A stretch of DNA of 64,000 nt from Mytilisepta virgata (lineage: Eukaryota; Mollusca; Bivalvia; Mytilida; Mytilidae): positions 25,348,593 to 25,412,592 of the forward strand of contig CM051516.1 in the NCBI GenBank assembly GCA_028015205.1, written 5' to 3'. The number at the start of each line of letters is the position of its first letter. The stretch's first letter is position 1. A program made the position numbers and the translations under genes. The notes beneath the pieces are model-generated. The model did not search any database and was not told where the DNA came from. It saw only the letters and a list, made by a program, of their open reading frames with translations. Shown here in pieces: positions 40,611 through 52,769 of the stretch.

Positions 40611-43195
40611 TTGTTTTTTGTTTTTTTTTTTTTATGTATGAAAAATACTGCATAGTTTTCCCTTTTTATATTCTAAATAGAAATAAGAAAAACATCAAAT
40701 TATAAATGTAATAGGCTCTGACCTACGAGAAGGAACCCTTCCCTCAGCTAACCATATCCCTACCAAATCATAGCTCTACAGTACAAGAGTGGGCGCTAAA
40801 ACTATAAGTAAAGTAGATGAAGACCAGGAAATCAATGGACATTTTTATTTAACTAATGAAGTCAAAATACACGTAGCTATTCAAAATCTCTTCTTGAACT
40901 GTTAAAGATTAGATTTTCAATTCGTGGAAAGATCAGGATTGATGACCTCCATGAGTTTGTTGTTTTAATCTCGTAGGCTACGTAGCAAGTAGCGACTCTA
41001 TTACATGTACATGTAATAATGATTTATTCACTGTATCTTCATAATTTCTGGCTATGTTAAAGACGATCAGTTACTTAAATCTAATAATTTCAAAGCATCG
41101 GTAATGATGAAGTCGTCCATAAACATGAGACTTTGTCGTTTTAAAAAATATTCTCCCAAATCAACGTTGATCAATATTCAACACATAGATACACGCTTCG
41201 GCAGTTGTGTAGACTTTCACCTGTTTCTGGCAAAAAAAAACTTTTCTTAAATTGACATTGATCTAGTTCCCGAATGCATTCCAAGCAATAGAGAAACGTT
41301 TTGATTTTTAATCGTTAAACATGCGATTCGATTCACTGCTACGTGTTGACATTTTGTCAGACGATAATTGTACGCAGCGCGCTTTTTCGACGTTGTTAAA
41401 ATTCACCGGAATAAACGCTCAAGTGATCAGAACTTTTCAATTCGAGTTATCTCCCTGTGACCGCAAACCTTACCTTAAATTAGTTTGCAATACACAAGTA
41501 TTCAAGTCCCATCTTCCTTTTGTGAGGACCCTACAGTTTATATTCATCAGAATAAAAAATTGTTCTGGTTGTTTATTTTCTGTTTGGTTTGCATTAAATG
41601 TTTAAATGTCTTTTATTTTATTGGAATTCTATTAGTCTTGTATCTTTTTTTTTTTTGGATATGTATTTGTTATTTGTTTTCTGTTATTACATATTAAAAT
41701 TTGAATTTATTTTAATATTTGTTATGTTTTATATACTCAGTATTCTAAATTTGTCACATGTATGATACTGGTGATGATCTGCCTCAGAAATGATACTAAC
41801 TCAGATACTGATTTTTTGTGTGTACAGTGTGTTTTCTACATATACTTTTATTAGAAAGCTTGTGACTAAAAATTTGTTAAAGATGAATAATTAAGAAGAT
41901 ATTGTGAGCAATAGAAGCAAACAAGTCTTAATAGAATAGCAAAATATAAGGACGGTCGATTGGTTGAATAAATAATGAAATGGACAGCCATACCCTCTAA
42001 CTGACTTTCAGACAAAAACAACATAAAAATGCACAAAACACAGAATTAACAAGAGTGTCGGGATAGCTAACTTAGTACAGACACTTAGAAGTGGTGTTGT
42101 CAGATTGGTTTTATGGGTACACAAAAGTTCCCTACTTTAAACAGGATTCAAAATTTACAAATACATTTAAAATGCGAAACAATTACTATTGTCAGCTATA
42201 TCAGGGTATGATACTAGTACATATAGTCCACAAACATATTTATCTAGCAAAATGAAACGTTTTGATGAGTTAACTAAATGATACAAGATATGAAGTAAAA
42301 TAATAACAGTATGAAAAAGGAAACTCTGAATATGCATTTACGAGATAACAGGTAAACAGGGATCAAAAACATGTAAGAATTGGTGTGGAAAAAGGAATTC
42401 CTCTAAAGGTAGTCTTGTTTACGTCGGCTGTTCACACCATACCATAGGTTCCAAGTATTTGGTTCATATCAATCGTTTCCGATATATAGACGATGGAATG
42501 TCTCATTAAGGATCGACCATTTGATTTTTATGGGGAACTAGGATAAATTTTGAAATAAAAAAGCAGGACCAGGATTTTGACAAAATTAAAAAGGCAGGCC
42601 TACTTTAGGTGTGAAAAAAAAATGCAGGACCTGTGTCAATCAGGAAATTTTTTTGATTAAATGGAAATAAAAATTTAGACCGCTAATAAAATCGGGACCA
42701 AAATTTCGGTGAAAAAATGGGCGGCATCAAACATTACAGCCCCCCCCCCCCCGAAAAATAAAATGGTTGCTCTCTTACAACTTAGAAAATTACTTGTACC
42801 TACATCTGAAGAGCCCACCGAAACATCAACTTTTGCTGTGTATCTAGACTTGTATACGTGAATATACTAGACGGCCAAGGAGGATTTAAATGAAAAATGT
42901 GACGATTTTAACTTCCTCTCTTTGCAGTAAAATACGGAGTTCTGAAGTCTATGGTATCTACTGTTCACATCTGGTTCATTACCTCACCCATTCTATTTGT
43001 ACGATGTCATCCGCAACAGGAGATAAAATACTGTCACTATAACCATTCGAGGTTATATCCAGTATTTGTTCTAACTCCAAATATTTTTCGATTCTCACCA
43101 CCATTTGACTGCTCGATATCAATTTTATATAAAAAAAAATAGGAGACTTGCCTCTTCAGTTCGATGTCGCGTTTTGCAGGAATTGACTACTCTCT

Positions 43196-43440
43196 GGGTA
43201 TTGTACCCACTTGCAGTGTAACGGGGATCGTTAAGGGAGCAGGTCATGCTTACTCTTCCCGGTGTCACTCGTTATTTTTTTTTTTTCTTTTTGTTGGGAG
43301 TTCATACTACGGTGTTGTCTTGTTCTCATTCTCTTTTGTTCATTATTTATAGTCTGCTTTTCCCCCAAAATTGCGTCTTGTTTGGATTTTTGGTCTTTGT
43401 TAAATTCCCCTTTTTCTTATTTCTTTTATAGTTTTTGACG
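43196..43440 (+). repeat. Dispersed repeat related to 47390-47566
   Basis: It shares the order ggagcagg-catgcttactcttcc, a T-run, gggagttcat and a tgtttgt-rich tail with the copy at 47225-47566. Open frames here are products of the T/C-rich repeat. Confidence 0.65.
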
Positions 43441-43484
43441 ATATTGTAATACTTACAAATCAAGTACCTCCGTGGTTTATTGTA

Positions 43485-44194
43485 CTAGAGGCTCATCTGA
43501 GCATGTGTCGCTCACCTGCCTTTATTATTATCCCATTTGAAACAGTTCCCCTATGGTTTCAATGGAAACTTTGAGCAGCTCCAGCAGTCGGGTAAGCGGA
43601 TGAGTATTAACCAAAAATTGCTCGTTTGTAGAGGGTATTGCTGTCATCAATCCTGCTTGCTTGCTGACGTTTCAAAACATTTCATAAAGTATTTTCAGAG
43701 GAGAATTTTGAAAATTGGCCAATCAAAATCAAAAGATGGCATCTGGCGGCCCTGTTGTTCATCCAACTAGAACCGGTAGAGGTCATTCCATTCATCATTC
43801 CTACCAACTTTAGTTACATTCTGTTCATTAATTCTTGAGCAAATGACAGTAAATCCGATCTTATATGGCAGCCAAAAGTGCATCGTGTGTAGAGGGCATT
43901 GCTGTTATCAATCCTGCCAAGTTGTAGAACATTTCATAATGTAGTTTCAGAGTAGAAGATTTTTTTTTAAATTGGCCAATCAAAATCAAAAATGGCCTCT
44001 GGCGACCGTGTTGTTCATCCAACCGGAACGATAGGAGGATCGTTTGTAGAGACCCTTCCATAAACCATTCCTACATAGTTTGGTTACAATCGGCCGAGAA
44101 GTTTTAGAGAAAAAATCAATATGTGAAAAGTTTACGGACAACGGTCCCAGTGATGACATAAACTCACATGGCATATAGTCCAGGTGAGCTAAAG
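43485..44194 (+). repeat. Hairpin-type element with two 310-bp monomers
   Basis: It starts AGAGGCTCATCTGAGCATGTG and GCTCACCTGCC, and ends GTCCAGGTGAGCTAAAG. The arm GCTCACCTG is complementary to CAGGTGAGC. Two monomers share ttgctgtcatcaatcctgc, aattggccaatcaaaatcaa and gttgttcatccaac. Confidence 0.83.
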
Positions 44195-46103
44195 AAGGAA
44201 AGATAAATAAATAAATTCCGGATTCAATCCATAAATCCACGTATCGATAGTTTCATGATTGCTAGTCTCTATATTAAAGACGCACGTCAGATCCAAAATA
44301 CAGTATGCCACCAAAGTATAGTCAAAGTATAACTGTAATGTAGAAGAGTTAAATATTAGTTTCAGATTCTTCTCAATATGCAATGACAAAAAATTGTCCA
44401 ACATGTGGAAAATAGTCGATTGGTCGAAATTTTTCATATTTTCTTTTTAATTTAATCTTTCAGAAACCTTATCTATTCTCACACTGTCTGGCTCACTTTA
44501 AATAACAATGCTTTGTTAACTATGTTGTTTATTACCCTCTCACTTTTGTAAGAAATAATTTATTACACCTATATTTTTTCCTGAAATTAATTTATTACAT
44601 TCACTTTACAACTAAAACAAAAAATATTAATTTAACAAGAATTAGGTAACGTGAAAACGGACAAATTAACCTGTTGTACTGGGATCTTGTTGACAGGACA
44701 AACCTCGAGTTTAACAATTTATAGGACAAAATCTTCTTAACATAATAATTGTTTCTTTCAGGAGAAGATGAATGCTGAATGTATAAGTATGTGACAATGT
44801 GCCAAATTAAAAATTTTTGTGGTCAAAAACATTTGTCAATAGGTACAGTGTAATTAGTTCTGGAGTATATTTATCTGATCTTAGTATACGATACAGGGTT
44901 GAACGCCATCTGTTGCCTGACTAATCAATTTCAAATAAGTTCATTTAAGGCAATACATTACTAGAGAACTATAATTGAGTATAAGTCAAGAAAAAAAAGA
45001 AGAAAAAAAAAACTGGAGTAGAAATGGCAAAAACTACTTAAGGATATATTTTGAAACCATAGTCTTAAAATGTTAACACATTCAGGATTTAAATGAGTCG
45101 AGAGAAGTGGAAAGGCTTAATACAAGCCACACTAACTGGTAATTACTTTGAATTTCTAGTCGACAATATATTCTCTGAGCTTGGAAGACGCGTTTTCCAA
45201 CATACTTGACTTCTTTTTACGAAACTATGTGTCTCTTATGGTCTGTCTGTTTAAAAGACAGTGACACTGATAAAGGTACTCCGGTACAGTGAACATGCCG
45301 CAATTTCTACAATGTATTCTCTAAGTTTGGGGACAAATTTTCCAACAAACTTGACTATCTCTTAATAATCCTAATGTTAAAGGAAGTTTCAAAAGTGAAT
45401 TAAATGTCAGGTTGCTACAGATTGAAATTAAACCACAAAATTTCCACTCCTGCTACAGACGGGGGCGATTATGTCAATTGTGACAATTTTTAATTCTTTA
45501 TTGTGAACTTTCCAATCTTATTAATAAGATACGAAATATTTTTACATGTCTACAATGTTACTATCGTGGTAATAAGTGCTATGATTTAATTACAGTCGCA
45601 TAATTGTCTTGGGCCAGAGTTATGTCAAGCCTTTATTGATATTTTTAGAAGATTCTATCTAGAGATATCCTCAAATTTCACTTCTCGAACTGACACTCTA
45701 TTGGATTAACAACAGCCGCTTAATTTTACACTCTTGCAATTAACGAGACAGGGCTTGCTTTTGATTACGAGGCAACAGATGTAACTCTTGGTTTTAGGGA
45801 ATTCACATTTAAGGTGTTTTAGTTTTTTTTGAGCCGTTTTGTTCTAATTCGTTTAGGATTTTGTTGTTTTATTTTCATGGATATATAACCAGTAATGTTG
45901 TGATGTTCTGTCGAGTTCTCCTTTTCTTCAGTAAACGACTGGAAGATCGTTGCACGTGCATTGTGATGTCCAATCAGAATTCTTTTGTCATACCTATTAA
46001 CCAATCAGGCATAACATTTTAACTTCGTCGACTGTGCTTTATGAATTTACCTAATTACAGGAAACGTTAACATTTTTGTATTTACGGTAGAAATAGGTAC
46101 TTA
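44195..46103 (+). other. Intergenic, no gene seen
   Basis: AT-rich. A weak duplication is visible: tattctctgagcttgg...ttttccaacatacttgact (about 45168-45212) and tattctctaagtttgg...ttttccaacaaacttgact (about 45312-45357). Confidence 0.55.
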
Positions 46104-46249
46104 TACTCGTTCAAAAGTGAAGAACTTAAAATCTTCAACTTGTTTTTAAAATTCAGCGTCTTTACCCTCGTTCCGCTGCGCTACACCCGGGAAAGACGTG
46201 AATTTTAAAAAGTCATTGAAGATTTTCCAGTCTTGACTTTGAACTCGTG
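46104..46249 (+). repeat. Long imperfect palindrome
   Basis: The left arm (46104-46162: gttcaaaagtgaagaac, aaaatcttcaa, tttttaaaattca, gcgtcttt) pairs with the right arm (46191-46249: aaagacgtgaattttaaaaa, ttgaagatttt, gactttgaac). The 28-bp loop is GC-rich (gttccgctgcgctacacc). It may be a foldback MITE. Confidence 0.82.
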
Positions 46250-47224
46250 TAAGAACCTTTTAGTCTTTGGACTTTTGATCTGATAAGCTGTGGCCTCTAT
46301 CTTGTTACTTCTGTAGTCTCTGCTGACATCTCAAAAAATGTTATGATTTGAGGTCATTATATTTTATTTTTGACTAAAAACCATGAAAACATAAAAAAAA
46401 ACATCAATGTCAGCTGAATGTTGGGTTGTTAGTCTTGCGTACAACAGTTTGCTTTATTCCTCATAACTTCACTTCGAGAGACATATTAATCTCTATTATT
46501 TATTTTGGGTCACTGACCACACCAAAGCTGTAAATTAAAAACAAGGCTATGTGTCTTGTCATCAGTTTGACGCTTGGCCTGCGTAAAACGTCCATACATA
46601 TTAAATCTCAATATATTACTCAGAAGTTTGTTAATATACTTGACGTGAGACGTATGGTGATAAATTTTGTAAATCTAATTTTTAAAGATTAGAAAGGTTC
46701 AGATTAGCTTCCATACTATATGACAATCTTCACTTTAGTGATTTTTTTTAAATAAAATGTACCTAATTTTTATTCTAAGCCGTTCTTAGACATGTTAGAT
46801 TTACGCGTAAATATTGGAATTTCAACACAACTACAGGCCGATACATACCATCGAGTTTGCCCCGTGACTTACTGCATACAAGCGAAATAGTATAAAGTGT
46901 GATATCGTCACTAGCAAGATAAATTCCTTTATTATATTTGATGCGTAAAATTAGCATTTATAGGATAAATTTCATCATTGACCAAACTTTGGAAAACAAC
47001 TGTTATCACAACGCTATTGGCAATTGAAACAAACAAGTCTAAAGGCGAAACTGGTCGGTGGAGTTTATAATTCAGTTGTCTGTATTTCTCGTATTACCAT
47101 CAAAACCATGGTTGATATTTCCGCCTCTATTCAGTCCACATGCCGTCAGCAAGGCGTGCATTTGTTATGATTCCGCCGCCCTTAACGGGTTGTCATCTCC
47201 CGTATTAATATAAGGGTAAGTTAG

Positions 47225-47566
47225 ATGATGTCATCACTTAGGAAATTTTACGGTCGTCATCACGAATTGATTGACCATTACAGAGTTCCAATATCTAATG
47301 ATGTTGGACCTGTTCCCACTGTCGTAACCTTTCATGTGCCTCCACTGATTTGTGACTTCCCCCGGATTGACTTTGTTGAACTTCACGACGGGTGCCGTAT
47401 ACGGAGCAGGAACTGCTTACTCTTCCGGAGCACTGGGTTCACTCCTGGTTTTTATAGGAGTTCGTGTTGTTCATTGTTTTTTTTTAGTTTTCTGTGTTTG
47501 TGTTTGTTCATTTGTCTTCCCGGGTTTGTCTGTCCAATGGATTACGTTTCTTTGATTGCACCTTAG
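47225..47566 (+). repeat. Mussel-type dispersed repeat, + copy
   Basis: It holds gatgtcatcacttaggaaat, tttacggtcgtcatcacga, cacgacgggtgccgtatacg and ctgcttactcttccggagca, a block I recall as very common in Mytilus genomes. The 113-codon open frame inside it shows no protein-like motif and is attributed to the repeat. Confidence 0.78.
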
Positions 47567-48487
47567 GTATATTTGTCCTTTTTAGATACGTAGCCAAGGC
47601 AAACCAAGCATAATTATAATTTTAGGGTGTTGTCGGGTTACATGGACAAGAAGTCTAGAATCATGTGTCCAGTGGCATAGGCCTCTAAAACAGAGAAGCG
47701 GCTAGGTCATTATTACTGTAAAGTTCTCTCTCTCCAAGTCAAACTTAATGTAAGACCAAGTTAGTATAATTGAGCCGAAACCTTAATTTAAACAAAAATG
47801 CAAAATTAACAAATTATCAGCTTCCTACAAATCAGCTGAAACGAGCAATGTCTATTTCCATGAAATAACACAGGACATGCAAATAATGTAAAATTGTTAC
47901 AAAATTATTTATCGTATTGTTGGATTAGATATCCCTAAAAAAAGTTTTTGCAAAAATGTTTTTCTTTTCACTTTTCACTTATTATTGACCTGTATGACCC
48001 TAAATACTCAATTTTCAACCTGAATGACAAATGTCAAGTGACCAGAAGCAATATACATGAAACGTAAATAGAACACAGCAAGCAAAATTACCATACCATC
48101 ATTTATCATATTTATACAATCATATTTGATAAATATATTCACTAAAAGAAGATAACGAAAATAGAATTCTACAAATTACACTTACAACCTATAATTTCTG
48201 AATAAAACGTTCAGAATATATTTACGCAAACTGAACACTTGTACACACGCATACAGAAATTAATTGCTGGGTTTTATTTGTTCAATTAACTGCAAAAATG
48301 TAGGTGCAGGTACATATTCACCAAAATTCGATTACATCACATATTTGTCAATTTTAAACATAAATCAGACTGTAAAAATTACGTTTATAACCTATATCTA
48401 GATAAAACGTTCAGAATATATTACACAAACTGATATCTTGTATATCTTTATATATATGGCAAGCCGTTTTACTATTTATTCTAACTT

Positions 48488-48754
48488 CAAGATATCTTAT
48501 AAATTATATGAGATATCTTATAAACTATATAAGATATCTTATAAACTTTAAAGATATCTTATATAATCTTTATGAGGTATCTTATATACTTTATAAGATA
48601 TCTTATCAACTTTATAAGATATCTTATCAACTTTAGAAGATATCTTATAAAGTATATCAGATATCTTATAAAGTTTATAATATATCTTATAAAAACTAGA
48701 TTATATAAGATATCTTAGATATTATATGAGATATCTTATATATTATATGAGACA
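48488..48754 (+). repeat. Palindromic GATATC tandem satellite
   Basis: About 12-13 units of 20-21 bp, each carrying AAGATATCTTATAAA or a close variant, so most units contain the palindrome GATATC. The array can pair within either strand at many registers. Confidence 0.93.
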
Positions 48755-51260
48755 TGTTACACATTTATACTGGCCTCTCACGAATACCGCCGATTTCTAT
48801 TCAATCTCTAACGAGATAGCATTAAACCCTTTGTGGTAGCGTTATTTATGAGTTTTCGTTTAGTAGAGCGACAGTATCCGACCAGCAGTTATGAGAGCCT
48901 TAGCTAGTTCTACCATTAAAACGAGCTCATTCTGAACCTGCTGTCTAAATTACAAATGTGTACCGCCCAACCAATTTTGCTGATCTAGCAACCGGTTAGT
49001 ATACCTTGCTGGTAATCATACTGTATTGGCTTTTATATTATGTTTTACACACAGATGGGGGGGGGGGGGGAGGGCTATCCATAAAATCGGTTTAACCCGA
49101 CCAATGGTCAGTGTCTGTACCAAGTCATATTATGCTTACCCTCTGTTGCATTTTGTGTTCTTGTCTGCTGGCGTGTTGATGGATTGGTAGGTCGTTGTTG
49201 ACCTTTTGTTGTTCTTTTATATCGTGGCGAAAACTCTTCTAAGAAGAAACCAATAGAACGAGACTTTAACAAGGTTTATATCAAACCCCACACAACGATT
49301 AACATTTGGTAAACCTCCCTTCTAATGACTTGAGACTGAATTCTTCTTTGCGTGCATCTATAAAACTGAGAAAGTAATTAGAAAAATATATAAATTATGT
49401 AGTTTTATAATAATACCGATTTTTTTGGAATTATTTGAATTTTTTGAATTTAAATTGATTGGAATTTTTTCAAGAACCTTGATGTATTTCGACCCAATGG
49501 AGGGGCCTGGAGGTAGTGGGACAATGCAACGTAGGTGTACCGGAGCGGAAGTTAACAACTGTGCGGAGTTTGCGTTAGTATATGTATAAATTAAACGAGA
49601 TATAAAAGTGGGATTAGACAGTAAAAAATACTCAATATTGACGATGAGGAAATTGTCACATACAAAGCTATTTAAAGGGTGCCTTGAAAATATAACAGCA
49701 ATGAAAAACTGTGACAGAGAAACTAACAATAAACACAAACACAAAACAGCTTACAAAGAAACAATTAAAACGAAACAAACAAATACAATTTAGGATATGG
49801 AACATCTTCCAGGATACAGTCCAACATCCTTCAAATACTGTAAAAGGTGGTTGTCACCAACCTTTGTAAACAAGTCTTTCATGTTTGTTATTGACTGTCT
49901 AGTATCAAGGATAAATAGGACAACCTTGTCATAACGCATTAAATAATTTGAAATTGATACGGAAACTTTCGGGTGGAGGGGGAAATCCAAAGGATGTAAA
50001 TCAGAGGACAGATAAATACAGGAAACAAAGAACAAATTTAAAATACAGCATAGGAATACTTAAACATAAATGTATTAGAAAAAACTTTTTTTCTATAAAC
50101 CATCCATCTTGTCCAAAAAAAATGAATACAGTGTTAGTCAAACCAGTATAGGTAATATGACGTCTGAAACAATTCCGACGTCCCCCCCCCCTTTTTTTTT
50201 TAAAGTTATCACCATGTAAAGGTCAATAAAAAAGTCATCACGACCGTAAAATTTTCTGAAGTGATGACAAAAGCCTGATAAAAAAGTATATTTCGTGATT
50301 GGTACAGTCCATTTGTGACAGGTACGTTACACAGAGTTTACTACCTCAAACATAATACAACAACAAACAAGGTTATAATTAGCAAAATGAGAAAAATATA
50401 AACAAAGAAAAAAAACAAGTGGTTCGTTTAAAACTGAGTTGTATAACCCATTTATTTAATATATTGCTGTATGTTTTTAAAATTTTATTTGTATGTTTTA
50501 TAGAACATACTGCATACCATAAATCCAGAAAATCTCGATTTCCTTGTAACATATTTTTTTCCTCTGCATCATAGGGTTGTTTAACATAATGTCACAAGCT
50601 GTTTTTAATGTCAGGCCATTCATGGTAAAATATATCATGGTAACCTGTCAGCAAAAATAATATTTCCATTTTTCACCCTTTGTAGATATTAAATCACCGC
50701 GTTCTACAAAAATGTGTCATTCCCATGATTTAATGTTGAAACCAACACTTTTTCACGTATAATACAAACGTTAACATAGCATATCGTTTGCTAAATACTT
50801 TATCATTCATATAATGAAATGAGAGCCACCCAAGATACAGATAAAAGTACAATCTCACTATAGTAAATCAAAAAAGTACAACATAGGAGGCTTACAATAA
50901 CAACACACAGTATTTCATAATACCAATATATTTAGTTTTTATTTATTTTAAAAAAATGTGTATGATTTTTTAATTCTAATTTATTTTTAATGAAGATAAA
51001 AACAGTCATCAGGTTGAAAAGTTCCATGTTTCATTTTATTAACTTTAGAATAAATTTAGCTACCAAACATAAAATAAAAACGGCGAAATTTAGAGCACAA
51101 ATACATGAAGCCACGAGATCAAATACTCTATATCCTCAAAGTTTACTAAGTTGTGCTTAGAAATAATAATTGTAGTATTCTCAAACCCCAAAATCGTAAT
51201 TATGAGAATTTTCCGGCTTCGATCTACATCGTAAGTAACAAAAAAGAAACAAAAAACTTC
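48755..51260 (+). other. Intergenic between satellites
   Basis: No gene supported. A fragment at 49095-49200 (gtcagtgtctgtaccaagtc) resembles dispersed mussel repeats. The longest open frame (128 codons, - strand, 49358-49744) has no recognisable domain and low-complexity composition. Confidence 0.55.
50195..50340 (-). repeat. Mussel-type dispersed repeat, inverted partial copy
   Basis: The reverse complement of about 50220-50290 reads gtcatcacttcagaaaattt, tacggtcgtgatgac, ttattgacc, matching the start of the copy at 47225. The two copies are about 3 kb apart in opposite orientation. Confidence 0.75.
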
Positions 51261-52670
51261 TAACCCTAACCCTAACCCTAACCCTAACCCTAACCCTAAC
51301 CCTAACCTAACCCTAACCCTAACCCTAACCCTAACCCTAACCCTAACCCTAACACTAACCTAACCCTAACCCTAACCCTAACCCTAACCTAACCCTAACC
51401 CTAACCCTAACCCTAACCCTAACCCTAACCTAACCTTAACCCTAACCCTAACCCTAACCCAAACCCTAACCCAAACCCTAACCCTAACCCTAACCCTAAC
51501 CTAACCCTAACCCTAACCCTAACCCTAACCCTAACATTAACATTAACATTAACCCTAACCCTAACCCTAACCCTAACCCTAACCCTAACCTAACCCCAAC
51601 CCTAACCCTAACCCTAACATTAACATTAACCCTAACCCTAACGCTAACCCTAACCCTTACCCTAACCCTAACCCTAACCCTAACGCTAACCTAACCTAAC
51701 CCTAACCCTAACCCTAACCCTAACCCTAACCCTAACCCTAACACTAACCTAACCCTAACATTAACATTAGCATTAGCATTAACCCTAGCCCTAACCCTAA
51801 CCCTAACCCTAACCCTAACCCTAACCCTAACCCTAACCTAACTCTAACCCTAACCCTTACCCTAACCCTAACCCTAACGCTAACCTAACCCTAACCCTAA
51901 CCCAAACCCTAACCCTAACCCTAACCCTAACATTAACATTAGCATTAACATTAACCCTAGCCCTAACCCTAACCCTAACCCTAACCCTAACCCTAACCTA
52001 ACTCTAACCCTAACCCTAACCCTAACGCTAACCTAACCCTAACCCTAACCCTAACCCTAACCCAAACCCTAACCTAACCCTAACATTAACATTAACATTA
52101 ACCCTAACCCTAACCCCAACCCTAACCCTAAACCTAAACCTAACCCTAACCCTAACATTAACATTAACCCTAATCATAAACCTAACCCTAACCATAACCC
52201 TAACATTAACTTTAACCCTAACCATATCCTAACCCTAACCCTAGCTCATACCATAACCCTAACCCTAACCGTAACCATAGCCCTTACTATTACCCTTACG
52301 TTTACCCTAACCCTAACCGTAACCGTAACGGTACTGTAACCCTAACCCTAACATTGGCTCATACATAACCCTAACCTTAGCTCATGCCATAACCCTAACC
52401 CTAACCTTAACCCTAAACCTAACCCTTACCATTACCTAGCACTAACTCTAACCTTTACCCTTACATAACCCTTACCCTTACCTAACCCTAACCCTAACCC
52501 TAAACTAATACTTACCCTAACCCTAAACTAATACTAATCCTTACCCTTACCCTTACCCTTAACTAACCCTAACCCTAAACTAACACTAACCCTTACCCTT
52601 ACTTTAACCTCAGCCCAAGCTGTAACCCTAACCATTACAATAACCTTAACAGTAACAACATCCCTGACGC
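51261..52670 (+). repeat. Interstitial telomere-type array (CCCTAA)n, about 1.4 kb
   Basis: It begins abruptly at 51261 with near-perfect CCCTAA units (TTAGGG on the - strand, the animal telomere repeat). Interruptions are CCTAA 5-mers and runs of CATTAA (51534-51552, 51618, 51756, 51930, 52082). From about 52140 it decays, with ATCATAAA, GCTCATACC and CCCTTA variants, to about 52670. About 51 kb of unique DNA, including a gene, lies on its left, so it is not a chromosome end in this assembly. Confidence 0.97.
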
Positions 52671-52769
52671 TAACAAACTGTCTTGTGTTTACTTTTCAGG
52701 CAAATAAAAGGACAAAGCACTTGAAATGAGGTTCACATAAAGATCCCGTCATGTCATTTATATGATAGT

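Larger units (their letters stand above)
38446..43484 (+). other. Intergenic, no supportable gene
   Basis: Apart from the truncated element at 40336, this is AT-rich sequence with short open frames lacking motifs. A CpG-richer patch at about 41330-41480 carries CGAGTTATCTCCCTGTGACC, a repeat-like motif. A fragment at 42050-42110 (gtacagacact) has a relative at 60425-60490. Confidence 0.55.

Noticed and set aside
41321..41605. 94-codon open frame in a CpG-richer patch
   Set aside because: Starts plausibly but carries a repeat motif in the middle and degenerates into a T-rich tail; no recognisable protein.
45819..46004. 61-codon basic open frame on the - strand ahead of the palindrome
   Set aside because: Short, lysine-rich from AT-rich DNA, with no conserved pattern.
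47225..47566. 113-codon open frame
   Set aside because: It lies wholly in a dispersed repeat, ends in low-complexity F/L/C and has no domain.
49358..49744. 128-codon open frame on the - strand
   Set aside because: Composition is AT-driven (I, N, S, L), no motif, no splice context and no partner exons.
52028..52225. Open reading frame rich in RVRVNVNV dipeptides on the - strand
   Set aside because: It is a translation of the telomere-type repeat, not a gene.
51261..52670. True chromosome end
   Set aside because: Tens of kilobases of gene-bearing DNA continue on the left side, so in this assembly it is internal.
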